From: DAOVQB01 sp023128935
Lineage (GTDB): Bacteria > Eisenbacteria > RBG-16-71-46 > CAIMUX01 > WJJG01
NCBI GenBank assembly: GCA_030628905.1
Contig: DAOVQB010000223.1
Location: forward strand, 1-7,114
Reading direction: 5' to 3'
DNA: 7,114 bases
Part shown: in pieces, positions 1-5,736 of the stretch
Position numbering within the stretch: position 1 is the stretch's first letter
Layout: every line of letters starts with the position of its first letter
Made by a program: the position numbers and the translations under genes
Notes under the pieces: generated by a model
Databases searched by the model: none
Seen by the model: the letters and a program-made list of their open reading frames with translations, nothing else
What the model was told of the DNA's origin: nothing

Positions 1-1
1 G

Positions 2-703
2 ATCACAGGAATCGTGGCCAGCATCAATCTGCGCCGGGCGGCGGTTGCCCAGGGGGACTATGAGGTGGCGCTGCTGGGGAATCCGACCTGGCGCGAGGAG
101 ATCCTGGGCCTCACATACGAGATTGGCGCCTCTTCCTTCTTCCAGACCCAGACCCGCGGAGCCGAGGCATTGATAGAGGAGGTCCTGGCGGTGGGAGCAT
201 TCGAGCCCCGTGACCGGGTCCTCGATCTCTACTGCGGGCTCGGCGCCTTCAGCCTTCCAATCGCCCGGAAGGTCGCGGCCACCATGGGCGTTGAGGTTCT
301 GGACGCCGCAGTCGAGGAGGCGCGACGCAATGCAAAGGCGAACGGAATCAAGAACGCCGAGTTCCGCGCCGGTGCCGTGGAAGCACGCGAGCCGCAATCC
401 TGGGAAGCGCCATGCGGGGATGCGGCGGCGCGGACCGGGCGTCCTCCATCCAAAAACACCTCGCGCTGGGATGTGGTTGTGGTCGATCCCCCACGCAGCG
501 GGCTACACCCCAGGGCGCTCGAGAGACTGCGCGGCATGCAACCGCCGCGGATTGTCTATGTCTCCTGCAATCCGTCCACGCTGGCCCGCGATGCAGGCCA
601 GCTGGTGTCAGACGGCGGCTACCACGCGATGCGCCTGCGGGTCTTCGATCTCTTTCCCCAAACCCCACACCTGGAATCGGTGCTGCTTCTCACCAGGCAG
701 TAG
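2..703 (+). CDS. RlmD/TrmA-family RNA (uracil-5-)-methyltransferase, C-terminal part (5' end outside window)
   Basis: Transfers a methyl group from S-adenosylmethionine to C5 of a uridine in 23S rRNA or tRNA. The reading frame is open to the left edge and begins mid-domain (ITGIVASIN), so the GTG at 14 is probably not the true start; the TRAM domain and any 4Fe-4S cysteines would lie upstream. In the visible 233 residues, the SAM-binding Rossmann motif DLYCGLGAFSLPIA is at about 75-88. DVVVVDPPRSGLHP is at 157-170, and VSCNPSTLARD carries the catalytic cysteine at residue 189 (bases 566-568). The C-terminal FPQTPHLESVLLL carries the family's general-base glutamate at 225 (bases 674-676). The usual Q-x-N of the FFQxN motif reads FFQTQ here. 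A stretch at about 134-154 (APCGDAAARTGRPP...) looks like a low-complexity insertion. The family call is firm, but RlmD, RlmC and TrmA specificity cannot be separated without the N-terminus. The gene converges on the DUF89 gene with 60 bp between stops and no clear terminator. Confidence 0.93.
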   Translation: MTGIVASINLRRAAVAQGDYEVALLGNPTWREEILGLTYEIGASSFFQTQTRGAEALIEEVLAVGAFEPRDRVLDLYCGLGAFSLPIARKVAATMGVEVLDAAVEEARRNAKANGIKNAEFRAGAVEAREPQSWEAPCGDAAARTGRPPSKNTSRWDVVVVDPPRSGLHPRALERLRGMQPPRIVYVSCNPSTLARDAGQLVSDGGYHAMRLRVFDLFPQTPHLESVLLLTRQ

Positions 704-763
704 AGCGTATGTCTCGCCAGCCATCTTCGCAAGGCGATCGAGGACCGGAACCGCTGGATACTG

Positions 764-1930
764 TCACGCCCCTCTGTCGCACCGGAGCACCGGGGAGTTC
801 GGCTCAAGGCCGAGTTCCTGGGCAACGAGGGCATCCTTCACAACCGCAAGGCGAAACACCGTACACCGAAAACGAGTGGTCCAGTTCGTCTCGATCCCTC
901 GTCCTTGGCCTTCGAGCAAGATCCAGCTTGCATCATGCGCCACGCGATTGAGTTCTGCTCCCACATAGCGCAGGTCGATTCCAGGTGATCCTGTACCGCT
1001 CGCAACGAGTCTCAGCCGTCCGGAGTGCATCGCCAAGGCCACGGGATCCTCCGCGCCACTTCGCAGGCCTGCAAGCAGAGCGCAGGCTTCCTCGATGGCG
1101 ATGTCGCTCGATGATGGCAGTGAGTTGACGGCGATCCAAACCTCCCACCTGCGCGCCAGGAACAGGGCCATGGGAAGCACACCGAGCAGGAAATCCGCCC
1201 CGGCATTGTCGGCAAAGAGGATGACGCGCCCTTCGGGTGGCTCCCCCAACTGGCGCGGCCGCGGGAATAGAAGATCAGCCGCTTCGGGCTCCATGTCGCG
1301 TAATGTCTGGGCCACCCAAGGCCGGAAGCGCGCGCAGGCTGCCTCCGTGTCCAGTTGCCCCTTGCAGAAAGCCTCCTGCGTTGAGCGCGACCCCAGGTCG
1401 AACAGATTGCCGCCTAGCATCCCGGCCAGAAGGCCGGCTAGGGCAGGCTTCCCGCTCTCTCCGCCCCCACTTTCCCAGGCCTCGCGCAGCGCGCCGCGCG
1501 CTTGGGGCATCAGGCGCTCAGCCTCCCTGGCTTTGATCTCCCAGTAGGGGTCGATGAGGCCGTTTGAACGCAGCAGGTTGTCCCGGATCAGGGTGACTTC
1601 ATGAATCGTGCGCACCTCCGCAGCGGCCCCTCCCCCCTCCAGATCACGAAAGAGGCCATCGAGGATCATTGCGATGTCCTGAGCAGCCTCTACCTGCTCC
1701 TGATGGCCTTGCGTCTCAACGATCTGCTGAAGGTAGCGCATGTTCGCGCGCAGGATAGCCATCCAGTGGGGAATCACTTCGGGCCTGAGTGAAAGATCCC
1801 ACAGCCCAGGCACATCTGGGAAGTCGCTGCACATCACGAAAGCAGCTCCCTCGGGCTCTGGCACCCACTGCCTCCAGTCCAGCTCGCGGATCGTTCGCAT
1901 CTCACGCGCCCTCACCTTTGTTGTGCTCAC
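764..1930 (-). CDS. DUF89/ARMT1-like metal-dependent phosphatase, PANK4/At2g17340-type subfamily
   Basis: Predicted cytosolic damage-control phosphatase of the DUF89 fold. Plant and animal relatives form the C-terminal domain of pantothenate-kinase-like proteins and act on 4'-phosphopantetheine or its damaged forms. The 388 residues are mostly helical at the N-terminus. GGNLFDLGS at 173-181 matches the family's GNxFDxG motif. FADNAGADFLLGVLP at 239-253 gives the metal ligands D241 and N242. NSLPSSSD at 269-276 supplies the third acidic residue, D276, 35 residues later as in the family. The C-terminal block WILLEGQGRGIETNW (336-350), then K365, matches the glycine-rich GMGRxxxTN loop and conserved lysine. 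In eukaryotic relatives the residue before the third Asp is usually Asn; here it is Ser. No kinase domain is attached, and no coenzyme A gene is adjacent. The GTG at 1930 is the longest start; an ATG ten codons in, preceded by AGGTGAG, would give 378 residues. The family call is strong; the substrate is inferred. Confidence 0.88.
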   Translation of the reverse strand: MSTTKVRAREMRTIRELDWRQWVPEPEGAAFVMCSDFPDVPGLWDLSLRPEVIPHWMAILRANMRYLQQIVETQGHQEQVEAAQDIAMILDGLFRDLEGGGAAAEVRTIHEVTLIRDNLLRSNGLIDPYWEIKAREAERLMPQARGALREAWESGGGESGKPALAGLLAGMLGGNLFDLGSRSTQEAFCKGQLDTEAACARFRPWVAQTLRDMEPEAADLLFPRPRQLGEPPEGRVILFADNAGADFLLGVLPMALFLARRWEVWIAVNSLPSSSDIAIEEACALLAGLRSGAEDPVALAMHSGRLRLVASGTGSPGIDLRYVGAELNRVAHDASWILLEGQGRGIETNWTTRFRCTVFRLAVVKDALVAQELGLEPNSPVLRCDRGA

Positions 1931-1976
1931 CGGAAAAGCTGCATCCCTGGCCGCCGGGACTTCCCTTAGGGGCCAT

Positions 1977-2026
1977 CACGTGCCAATCTACCGCAGAAGC
2001 CCAGTCACCCTACTTGGATCCACGTG
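1977..2026. promoter_or_regulatory. Pair of CACGTG palindromes in the divergent intergenic region
   Basis: Two perfect CACGTG hexamers start at 1977 and 2021, 44 bp apart (about four helical turns). They lie in the 119 bp between the divergent DUF89 gene and the small hypothetical gene. The spacing would place two dimeric regulators on the same face of the DNA. I found no good -35/-10 pair in this region, and flanking bases are only weakly alike. This is a candidate operator; two 6-bp matches can arise by chance. Confidence 0.25.
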
Positions 2027-2035
2027 TCTGCATAT

Positions 2036-2041
2036 GGAGAG
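2036..2041 (+). promoter_or_regulatory. Shine-Dalgarno GGAGAG deciding the start at 2050
   Basis: GGAGAG lies 8 nt before the ATG at 2050. The open frame runs further left, but only into the opposite-strand DUF89 gene, and no other in-frame start codon lies close upstream. This site is the main reason for beginning the small gene at 2050. Confidence 0.55.
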
Positions 2042-2049
2042 CTTGGTCT

Positions 2050-2442
2050 ATGCCACATGTTCAAGTAATCGGTCCGCTCAGCCTACAGGATCTGGTGTCC
2101 CCGCTTTCCCATATTCTCGATGCGGCACCTCCGCTAGTGCTCAAGATCCAGGAAGCCTACCTCAGTCATGATGCAAAGCATCTTCTCCTGGAGTCGGTGG
2201 TTGTCGAAGGCTACCTGCGGCAGGGTTTCTTTCTACTCATCCGCCAAGAGGAGCAAGGGGTCCTCATCCGCTGTCACCCAACAGTCCCCGTACAGAAAAC
2301 CGATGGTGTGAAAAAACTCATCGCACTCGTGGCGAGAACCTGTATAGACCTCTGTCGGGGCAGCCACGTTGGCCACACCAACCTTCAGGCCTATCTTGGC
2401 GGTGATCTTCAGAAGGAACCACCCGAGCAACCCCACCCCTAG
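2050..2442 (+). CDS. Small hypothetical protein (130 aa)
   Basis: I do not recognise this protein. The 130-residue product has no signal peptide or membrane segment and looks like a compact cytosolic domain. An amphipathic helical start (PLSLQDLVSPLSHILD) leads to a segment rich in alternating hydrophobic and charged residues (AKHLLLESVVVEGYL, GFFLLIRQEEQGVLIRCHP) that reads like a helix followed by two or three beta strands. The C-terminus is short and Pro-rich (EPPEQPHP). Third codon positions favour G/C and the composition is protein-like, supporting real coding over the shorter antisense frame. A GGAGAG sits 8 nt before the ATG. It is divergent from the DUF89 gene (119 bp apart) and converges on the slipin gene (45 bp between stops). 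It could share regulation with the DUF89 gene, but nothing in the sequence proves it. Confidence 0.66.
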   Translation: MPHVQVIGPLSLQDLVSPLSHILDAAPPLVLKIQEAYLSHDAKHLLLESVVVEGYLRQGFFLLIRQEEQGVLIRCHPTVPVQKTDGVKKLIALVARTCIDLCRGSHVGHTNLQAYLGGDLQKEPPEQPHP

Positions 2443-2478
2443 GGGGTTCCCATGGTCCGGCGCCACGCCAGGGACCCC
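2415..2478. terminator. Overlapping hairpins between convergent genes, possible bidirectional terminator
   Basis: GGAACC at 2415-2420 pairs with GGTTCC at 2445-2450, extendable by CCC/GGG with one bulged base. It overlaps the stop codon of the small gene. A competing stem pairs GGGGTTCCC at 2443-2451 with GGGACCCC at 2471-2478 (one bulge, 19-nt loop). Both sit exactly where two convergent genes end. Neither has a T-run after it on either strand, so classical intrinsic termination is doubtful; the hairpins may instead stabilise 3' ends. Confidence 0.33.
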
Positions 2479-2487
2479 ACCCCCTTC

Positions 2488-3273
2488 CTACGGGGATGCA
2501 GTGGGCTCTTTCGGACTGGCAGATCCCTTCATCAGTTTCTGGAACGGCTCAAAGAGGTCGATCGGTACCGGGAAGAGGGTGGTTGAGTTGTTCTCAGCAG
2601 CCACCTCTCCAAGCGTCTGCAGATAGCGCAGTTGAATGGCCACCGGATGTTCCCCGATCACAGCTGCAGCTTGCGCGAGCTTCTCAGATGCCTGGTACTC
2701 ACCCAGCGCAGCAATCACCTTGGCCCGCCTCTCACGTTCAGCTTCAGCCTGACGGGCCATGGCCCGCTTCATCTCGGGAGGCAGATCCACATCCTTCACT
2801 TCAACCGAGGCAACCTTGATGCCCCACGGATCCGTCTGCTTATCAATGATCGCTTGCAGCTCGTGGTTGATTTTGTCGCGTTCGGAGAGCAGATCATCCA
2901 GCTCCACCTGCCCGAGCACGCTACGCAGGGTGGTTTGCGAGAGCTGGGATGTCGCAAACAGGTAGTTCTCCACCTCAATGACCGACCTCTCAGGCTCCAT
3001 GACCCGGAAATAAATCACCGCGTTCACCCTCACGGAAACGTTATCCCTGGTGATCACGTCCTGCGGCGGAACATCCATCACAACCGTGCGCAAGCTGATC
3101 TTGACCATCCGATCAAGGACTGGGATGAGGATGATCAGACCGGGGCCCTTTACCCCGATCATACGCCCCAAACGGAAGATGACCCCCCGCTCATACTCTC
3201 GAAGTACGCGGATGGCATTGGCCAGAATCATGATCACAAGAATGAGAATGACAGTAAGCGCTGTGAAACCCAT
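2488..3273 (-). CDS. Slipin / stomatin-like SPFH (band 7) membrane protein
   Basis: Membrane scaffold protein of the stomatin-prohibitin family that oligomerises in the cytoplasmic membrane and partners an NfeD protease. At 261 residues it is the usual slipin length. An N-terminal membrane segment at about 3-22 (FTALTVILILVIMILANAIR) is followed by REYERGVIFRLGR (25-37) and GPGLIILIPVLDR (43-55). The SPFH core includes DNVSVRVNAVIYFRV (77-91) and SQTTLRSVLGQVELDDLLSE (112-131). GIKVASVEVKDVDLPPEM (151-168) leads to a charged, Ala/Glu-rich coiled coil (about 170-203). The C-terminal hydrophobic stretch STTLFPVPIDLFEPF (230-244) matches the region that NfeD proteases cut in archaeal homologues. 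Start ATG 3273 is fixed by an excellent Shine-Dalgarno, GGAGGTGA on the minus strand (plus-strand 3280-3287), about 6 nt upstream. The protease gene ends 31 bp upstream, so the two are almost certainly co-transcribed. Confidence 0.96.
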   Translation of the reverse strand: MGFTALTVILILVIMILANAIRVLREYERGVIFRLGRMIGVKGPGLIILIPVLDRMVKISLRTVVMDVPPQDVITRDNVSVRVNAVIYFRVMEPERSVIEVENYLFATSQLSQTTLRSVLGQVELDDLLSERDKINHELQAIIDKQTDPWGIKVASVEVKDVDLPPEMKRAMARQAEAERERRAKVIAALGEYQASEKLAQAAAVIGEHPVAIQLRYLQTLGEVAAENNSTTLFPVPIDLFEPFQKLMKGSASPKEPTASP

Positions 3274-3279
3274 TTCGAT

Positions 3280-3287
3280 TCACCTCC
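3280..3287 (-). promoter_or_regulatory. Strong Shine-Dalgarno (GGAGGTGA) of the slipin gene
   Basis: This is an eight-base match to the anti-Shine-Dalgarno complement, 6 nt before the slipin ATG and inside the 31-bp gap after the protease gene. It suggests the slipin is translated efficiently in its own right, fitting a scaffold needed in excess of its protease. Confidence 0.8.
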
Positions 3288-3304
3288 GTGTGTGAGGGTT
3301 AATG

Positions 3305-4744
3305 CTACGATCCCGCATCATCGCCCCGGTCATGCAAGGCCGCATCCACAACCGGTTCCACCTCGAGTCTCAGCCGATCGACCACCAGCACTCTGACGGC
3401 CTGCCCCTTTTTCACAGGCACGCGACTGACGGCATTCCAGATCTCTCCGTGCACGAAGACCCGTCCTGCAGGAGCCAGATCACTCACCGCCTCCGCAACC
3501 TCCCCGACCAACCCCTCTTTTCCCGTTACGGTGCGGCGCCCGTGCGCACGGATGGCCATGACAGTGCCAAAGATAAAAAGGCCCGCCACAATGAGGACGC
3601 TCGGTAAGAGTACCCCCCAGGCAATCCGCACGCCTGTGGCGCCCGTGTCATAAAGCATCAATGAACCAAAGGCAAGCGCAGCCACGCCTCCTATGCTCAG
3701 TGCCCCGTAGCTAGTCACTTTAATCTCCAGGATAAACAGAATGATCGCCAAACCTATCAGAGCCACCCCCGCCGCACGCACAGGTAGCATCTGAAGCGCG
3801 AAGAAAGCCAGCAACAGACAAACGGCGCCAACGATGCCTGGGAAGAGCGTGCCCGGGTGGGAGAGTTCAAAGAAGATACCGAGCCCTCCCAGAAGGAGAA
3901 GGAGATAGGCGATGTTGGGATCGGCGATAGCGCCCAGAATCTGGTCGCGCAGGCTCATCTTGCGTTCAACGATCGCTGCCCCTGCGGTCCGGAGCGTCTG
4001 ATGCTGCCCGGCAACCTCAACCTCGCGCCCATCGACTGCCCTCAGAAGCTCCTCCCGGGTGGCTGCTACTAGGTCAATCACACCCAAATCGAGCGCTTCG
4101 GTTGCCGCGGCCGACACGCTCTGGCGCACGGCCCGCTCAACCCAGTCGACATTTCGCCCGCGGATCTCTGCGAGCGATCGTATGTAGGCCACCGCATCGT
4201 TTGTGACCTTTGTGATCATAGTGGTGTCCGGTCGATCCCCACCGGGTATCATGCCGCCACCAATGGAAACCGGGTGCGCCGCACCCAGGTTGGTTCCGGG
4301 CGCCATGGCAGCCACATGCGCAGCGGTCAGGAGGAATAAGCCCGCCGAGGCCGCGCGCGATCCCGCAGGAGAAACGTAGACCACCACCGGAACGGGAGAC
4401 GAGAGGATCGCCTTTACAATCCTCCGCATCGAGGTGTCCAAGCCGCCAGGCGTGTCCACTTCCATGACGAGGCAACTCAGGCCTTCCCTGGAAGCCCACT
4501 TTATGGCCCCCTCCACATGTGCAACCATCGCAGGGTGAATGGCGGCCTCAATCCCAATCCAACCCACCTGTCCCACAGGCACCACGGCGGTGGGATACCC
4601 CAGGGATGGCTCTTGAGCACACACCGTCGGGACAGACAGGAGCCCCCAAGTCGCCGCCATCACGAATAGTGCTGCGCGCACATAGCTCCCCGCAACGCGT
4701 GGGGGCACGTAGCCCCTCTGGAGGAGTTCAGGGAATCCTGGCAT
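3305..4744 (-). CDS. NfeD-family membrane-bound serine protease (ClpP/SppA class, long NfeD1b type)
   Basis: Membrane protease whose known archaeal homologue (PH1510) cleaves the C-terminal hydrophobic part of its partner slipin. Residue numbers count from the longest possible start, GTG 4786; the chosen ATG 4744 is residue 15. A signal peptide (core about 36-53, cleavage near VCA-QE at 57) exports the protease domain. That domain shows VDTPGG (110-115), the nucleophile S147 in SRAASAGLF, then APGTNLGAAHPV (162-173). The Lys of ITKVTND (K193) aligns with the catalytic Lys of PH1510 (Ser-Lys dyad). About five membrane helices follow (roughly 292-309, 314-335, 338-354, 361-379, 387-411), then an OB-fold NfeD domain (about 420-478). 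The full domain set and a length near 480 residues indicate an intact gene. I prefer ATG 4744 because GGAAGG precedes it, though at 12 nt; GTG 4786 would give 493 residues. First gene of the operon with the slipin. Confidence 0.95.
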   Translation of the reverse strand: MPGFPELLQRGYVPPRVAGSYVRAALFVMAATWGLLSVPTVCAQEPSLGYPTAVVPVGQVGWIGIEAAIHPAMVAHVEGAIKWASREGLSCLVMEVDTPGGLDTSMRRIVKAILSSPVPVVVYVSPAGSRAASAGLFLLTAAHVAAMAPGTNLGAAHPVSIGGGMIPGGDRPDTTMITKVTNDAVAYIRSLAEIRGRNVDWVERAVRQSVSAAATEALDLGVIDLVAATREELLRAVDGREVEVAGQHQTLRTAGAAIVERKMSLRDQILGAIADPNIAYLLLLLGGLGIFFELSHPGTLFPGIVGAVCLLLAFFALQMLPVRAAGVALIGLAIILFILEIKVTSYGALSIGGVAALAFGSLMLYDTGATGVRIAWGVLLPSVLIVAGLFIFGTVMAIRAHGRRTVTGKEGLVGEVAEAVSDLAPAGRVFVHGEIWNAVSRVPVKKGQAVRVLVVDRLRLEVEPVVDAALHDRGDDAGS

Positions 4745-4855
4745 CGTGATCAGCCGCCTTCCGTGGATATCAACCCCTGGCCCCACAACCCGGACCCACC
4801 GTGATCTATCTATGTCCTAATCGGAGCCCTGGCTGCATGTCTCATCTGATGATCC

Positions 4856-4884
4856 ATCCTAGCCCCTGAATGGTTCTTCGTAAA
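4856..4884 (-). promoter_or_regulatory. Candidate sigma70-type promoter for the NfeD-slipin operon
   Basis: On the minus strand, TTTACG (plus-strand 4879-4884) and TAGGAT (plus-strand 4856-4861) are separated by exactly 17 bp. Together they match 8 of 12 consensus positions. The site lies about 110 bp before the preferred start of the protease gene. The match is modest and could be chance. Confidence 0.28.
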
Positions 4885-4961
4885 GCCAAACGGCGTTTCC
4901 TGTCCGACCACAGTCCCGAGCTGGCGGGCACGAATCAAGGGGATCCACGCTGGGCAGAACG

Positions 4962-4969
4962 TGTATGAT
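4962..4969 (+). promoter_or_regulatory. Candidate -10 element (TGTATGAT) for the two-blade protein gene
   Basis: TATGAT at 4964-4969, preceded by TG, resembles a -10 element and lies about 75 bp before the GTG at 5044. No TTGACA-like hexamer occurs at the right distance, and the TG lacks the usual one-base gap. Weak on its own, but it is the best -10 match in the 299 bp between the divergent genes. The rest of that region (4745-5043) holds only the opposing promoter candidate and no gene I can support. Confidence 0.28.
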
Positions 4970-5032
4970 GGCACGGATCCAGAAGGGAATAACCAAAGGA
5001 ACCCCAGATGGGGCCCAGAGGAAACCCAGATA

Positions 5033-5038
5033 AGGAGG
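5033..5038 (+). promoter_or_regulatory. Shine-Dalgarno AGGAGG deciding the GTG start at 5044
   Basis: A perfect AGGAGG ends 5 nt before GTG 5044. The frame also has an ATG at 5008, but that has no comparable site, and starting there would put twelve charged, polar residues ahead of the membrane segment. The internal GTG is therefore the better start. Confidence 0.75.
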
Positions 5039-5043
5039 AAACT

Positions 5044-5478
5044 GTGAGGCGCATTCTGTATCTTGCGAAACGGGTTCCTTTAATAGCCGCTATTCTGCTG
5101 GTGGTAGCGATTCTTGCGGGCCTTGCTCTGATCGCGCCGTGCGAGAACACCGCGGGGTTGGCCCAACCGGCTTGGGCGGGACTTGGTGACCCTCCCGCCG
5201 GGCAGATCGTTTTGACTTACGGGGTTGGGGGGATTCTCACTACAGATGGAACTTTGTGGCAATACCGGCCTGATCTAAATAAGTGGCTCACAATCGACGC
5301 CGCCTTCCGGCAAGAAGGGCGAACAACCTCCCATGTGCTGCCCCTCCCTGTCCCTGCAGACCAGATTCAGCAAATGGCAACCTGGGGCTTCATCGTCACG
5401 ACATCCGGGGATGTGTGGCTCTATGAAATGGCCACGGACAAGTGGAAACGCCTGCCCCCGCCTCCCGCCGGGCGCTAG
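5044..5478 (+). CDS. Small exported or membrane-anchored protein with two beta-blade-like repeats (144 aa)
   Basis: Function unknown. A basic N-terminus (VRRILYLAKR) precedes a hydrophobic segment at 11-31 that acts as a signal peptide or membrane anchor; a possible cleavage site is AWA-G after 45. There is a Cys at 33 but no proper lipobox. The exported part consists of two aligned copies of a 34-residue unit at 51-84 and 104-137. The unit begins P-A-x-Q-I and continues with a short strand, then T-T-x-G-x-x-W-x-Y and a closing K-W; 13 of 34 positions are identical. This pattern resembles single blades of Kelch-like or other beta-propeller proteins, but a propeller needs four or more blades, so this would have to oligomerise or fold differently. 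It ends in a Pro-rich tail (LPPPPAGR). Start GTG 5044 is set by a perfect AGGAGG. The next gene lies 258 bp downstream with its own promoter. Confidence 0.72.
   Translation: MRRILYLAKRVPLIAAILLVVAILAGLALIAPCENTAGLAQPAWAGLGDPPAGQIVLTYGVGGILTTDGTLWQYRPDLNKWLTIDAAFRQEGRTTSHVLPLPVPADQIQQMATWGFIVTTSGDVWLYEMATDKWKRLPPPPAGR
5194..5454 (+). repeat. Tandem 34-residue protein repeat (two units, 53-codon period)
   Basis: The units are encoded at 5194-5295 and 5353-5454. They align without gaps and share P, A, Q, I, G, I, TT, G, W, Y and KW at matching positions. The DNA copies have diverged too far to be a recent duplication. Confidence 0.7.
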
Positions 5479-5491
5479 ACCAGCAAATGAG

Positions 5492-5534
5492 CGCAGGATT
5501 CTGGGGCCGGTGCGGATCACGGACCCCGTCTGCG
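5492..5534 (+). terminator. GC-rich hairpin downstream of the two-blade gene
   Basis: GGGGCCG and TG at 5503-5512 pair with CA, CGG and CCCC at 5518-5527 around a 5-nt loop, with single bulged bases. CGCAG at 5492-5496 can pair outside with CTGCG at 5530-5534. It starts 14 bp after the stop at 5478, where a terminator is expected, but no T-run follows. It may be a Rho-assisted or 3'-stabilising structure. Confidence 0.3.
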
Positions 5535-5577
5535 GCCAGCGAACGCTCAAGTGGTTGACCATAGCCAAAACCTCGTC

Positions 5578-5606
5578 TTGATGGAACCTCGAGCCGAAGT
5601 TATACT
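5578..5606 (+). promoter_or_regulatory. Sigma70-type promoter for the Tyr/Trp-rich protein gene
   Basis: TTGATG (5578-5583) and TATACT (5601-5606) are spaced by exactly 17 bp and match 9 of 12 consensus positions. The -10 sits in an A/T-rich patch (tatactatacatag) that stands out from GC-rich surroundings. Transcription would begin near 5613, leaving a leader of about 125 nt before the ATG at 5737. This is the best promoter in the window and implies separate expression from the gene upstream. Confidence 0.55.
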
Positions 5607-5656
5607 ATACATAGAAGGTGGAGGGGCGTGCGGACGGCGTGAACTGAAGGCATGAA

Positions 5657-5700
5657 GCCGGCGCTCAGGCGGCCGCCCAAGGCCTGGTTCAGGAGCCGGC
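5657..5700 (+). other. GC-rich stem in the 5' leader of the Tyr/Trp-rich protein gene
   Basis: GCCGG plus CTC (5657-5661, 5664-5666) can pair with GAG plus CCGGC (5693-5700), with a 2-nt bulge. Inside lies GGCGGCCGCC, itself a perfect palindrome. The stem sits between the predicted transcription start and the ribosome binding region, so it could affect translation or mRNA stability. It matches no riboswitch class I recognise. Confidence 0.3.
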
Positions 5701-5736
5701 GGGCGCGGGCAGGCAGAAGAAAGGCGGGTGGATCAA

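Noticed and set aside
713..742. Possible terminator after the methyltransferase gene (TCGCC...GGCGA)
   Set aside because: It is a 5-bp stem with a 14-nt loop and no T-run, no better than expected by chance.
210..968. Long open frames on both strands overlapping the methyltransferase gene
   Set aside because: They overlap a gene with clear family motifs, have Arg/Ser/Pro-rich translations typical of shadow frames in GC-rich DNA, and show no recognisable domain.
1095..1547. 150-codon plus-strand frame opposite the DUF89 gene
   Set aside because: It is antisense to a conserved enzyme, and its Ser/Arg/Pro-rich translation is not protein-like.
2233..2466. 77-codon minus-strand frame opposite the small hypothetical gene
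   Set aside because: It is shorter, has no ribosome binding site I can see, and the plus-strand frame has better codon bias and a GGAGAG site.
2632..3396. 254-codon plus-strand frame opposite the slipin gene
   Set aside because: The slipin reading has full family motifs and a perfect Shine-Dalgarno; the antisense product is His/Arg/Pro-rich with no domain.
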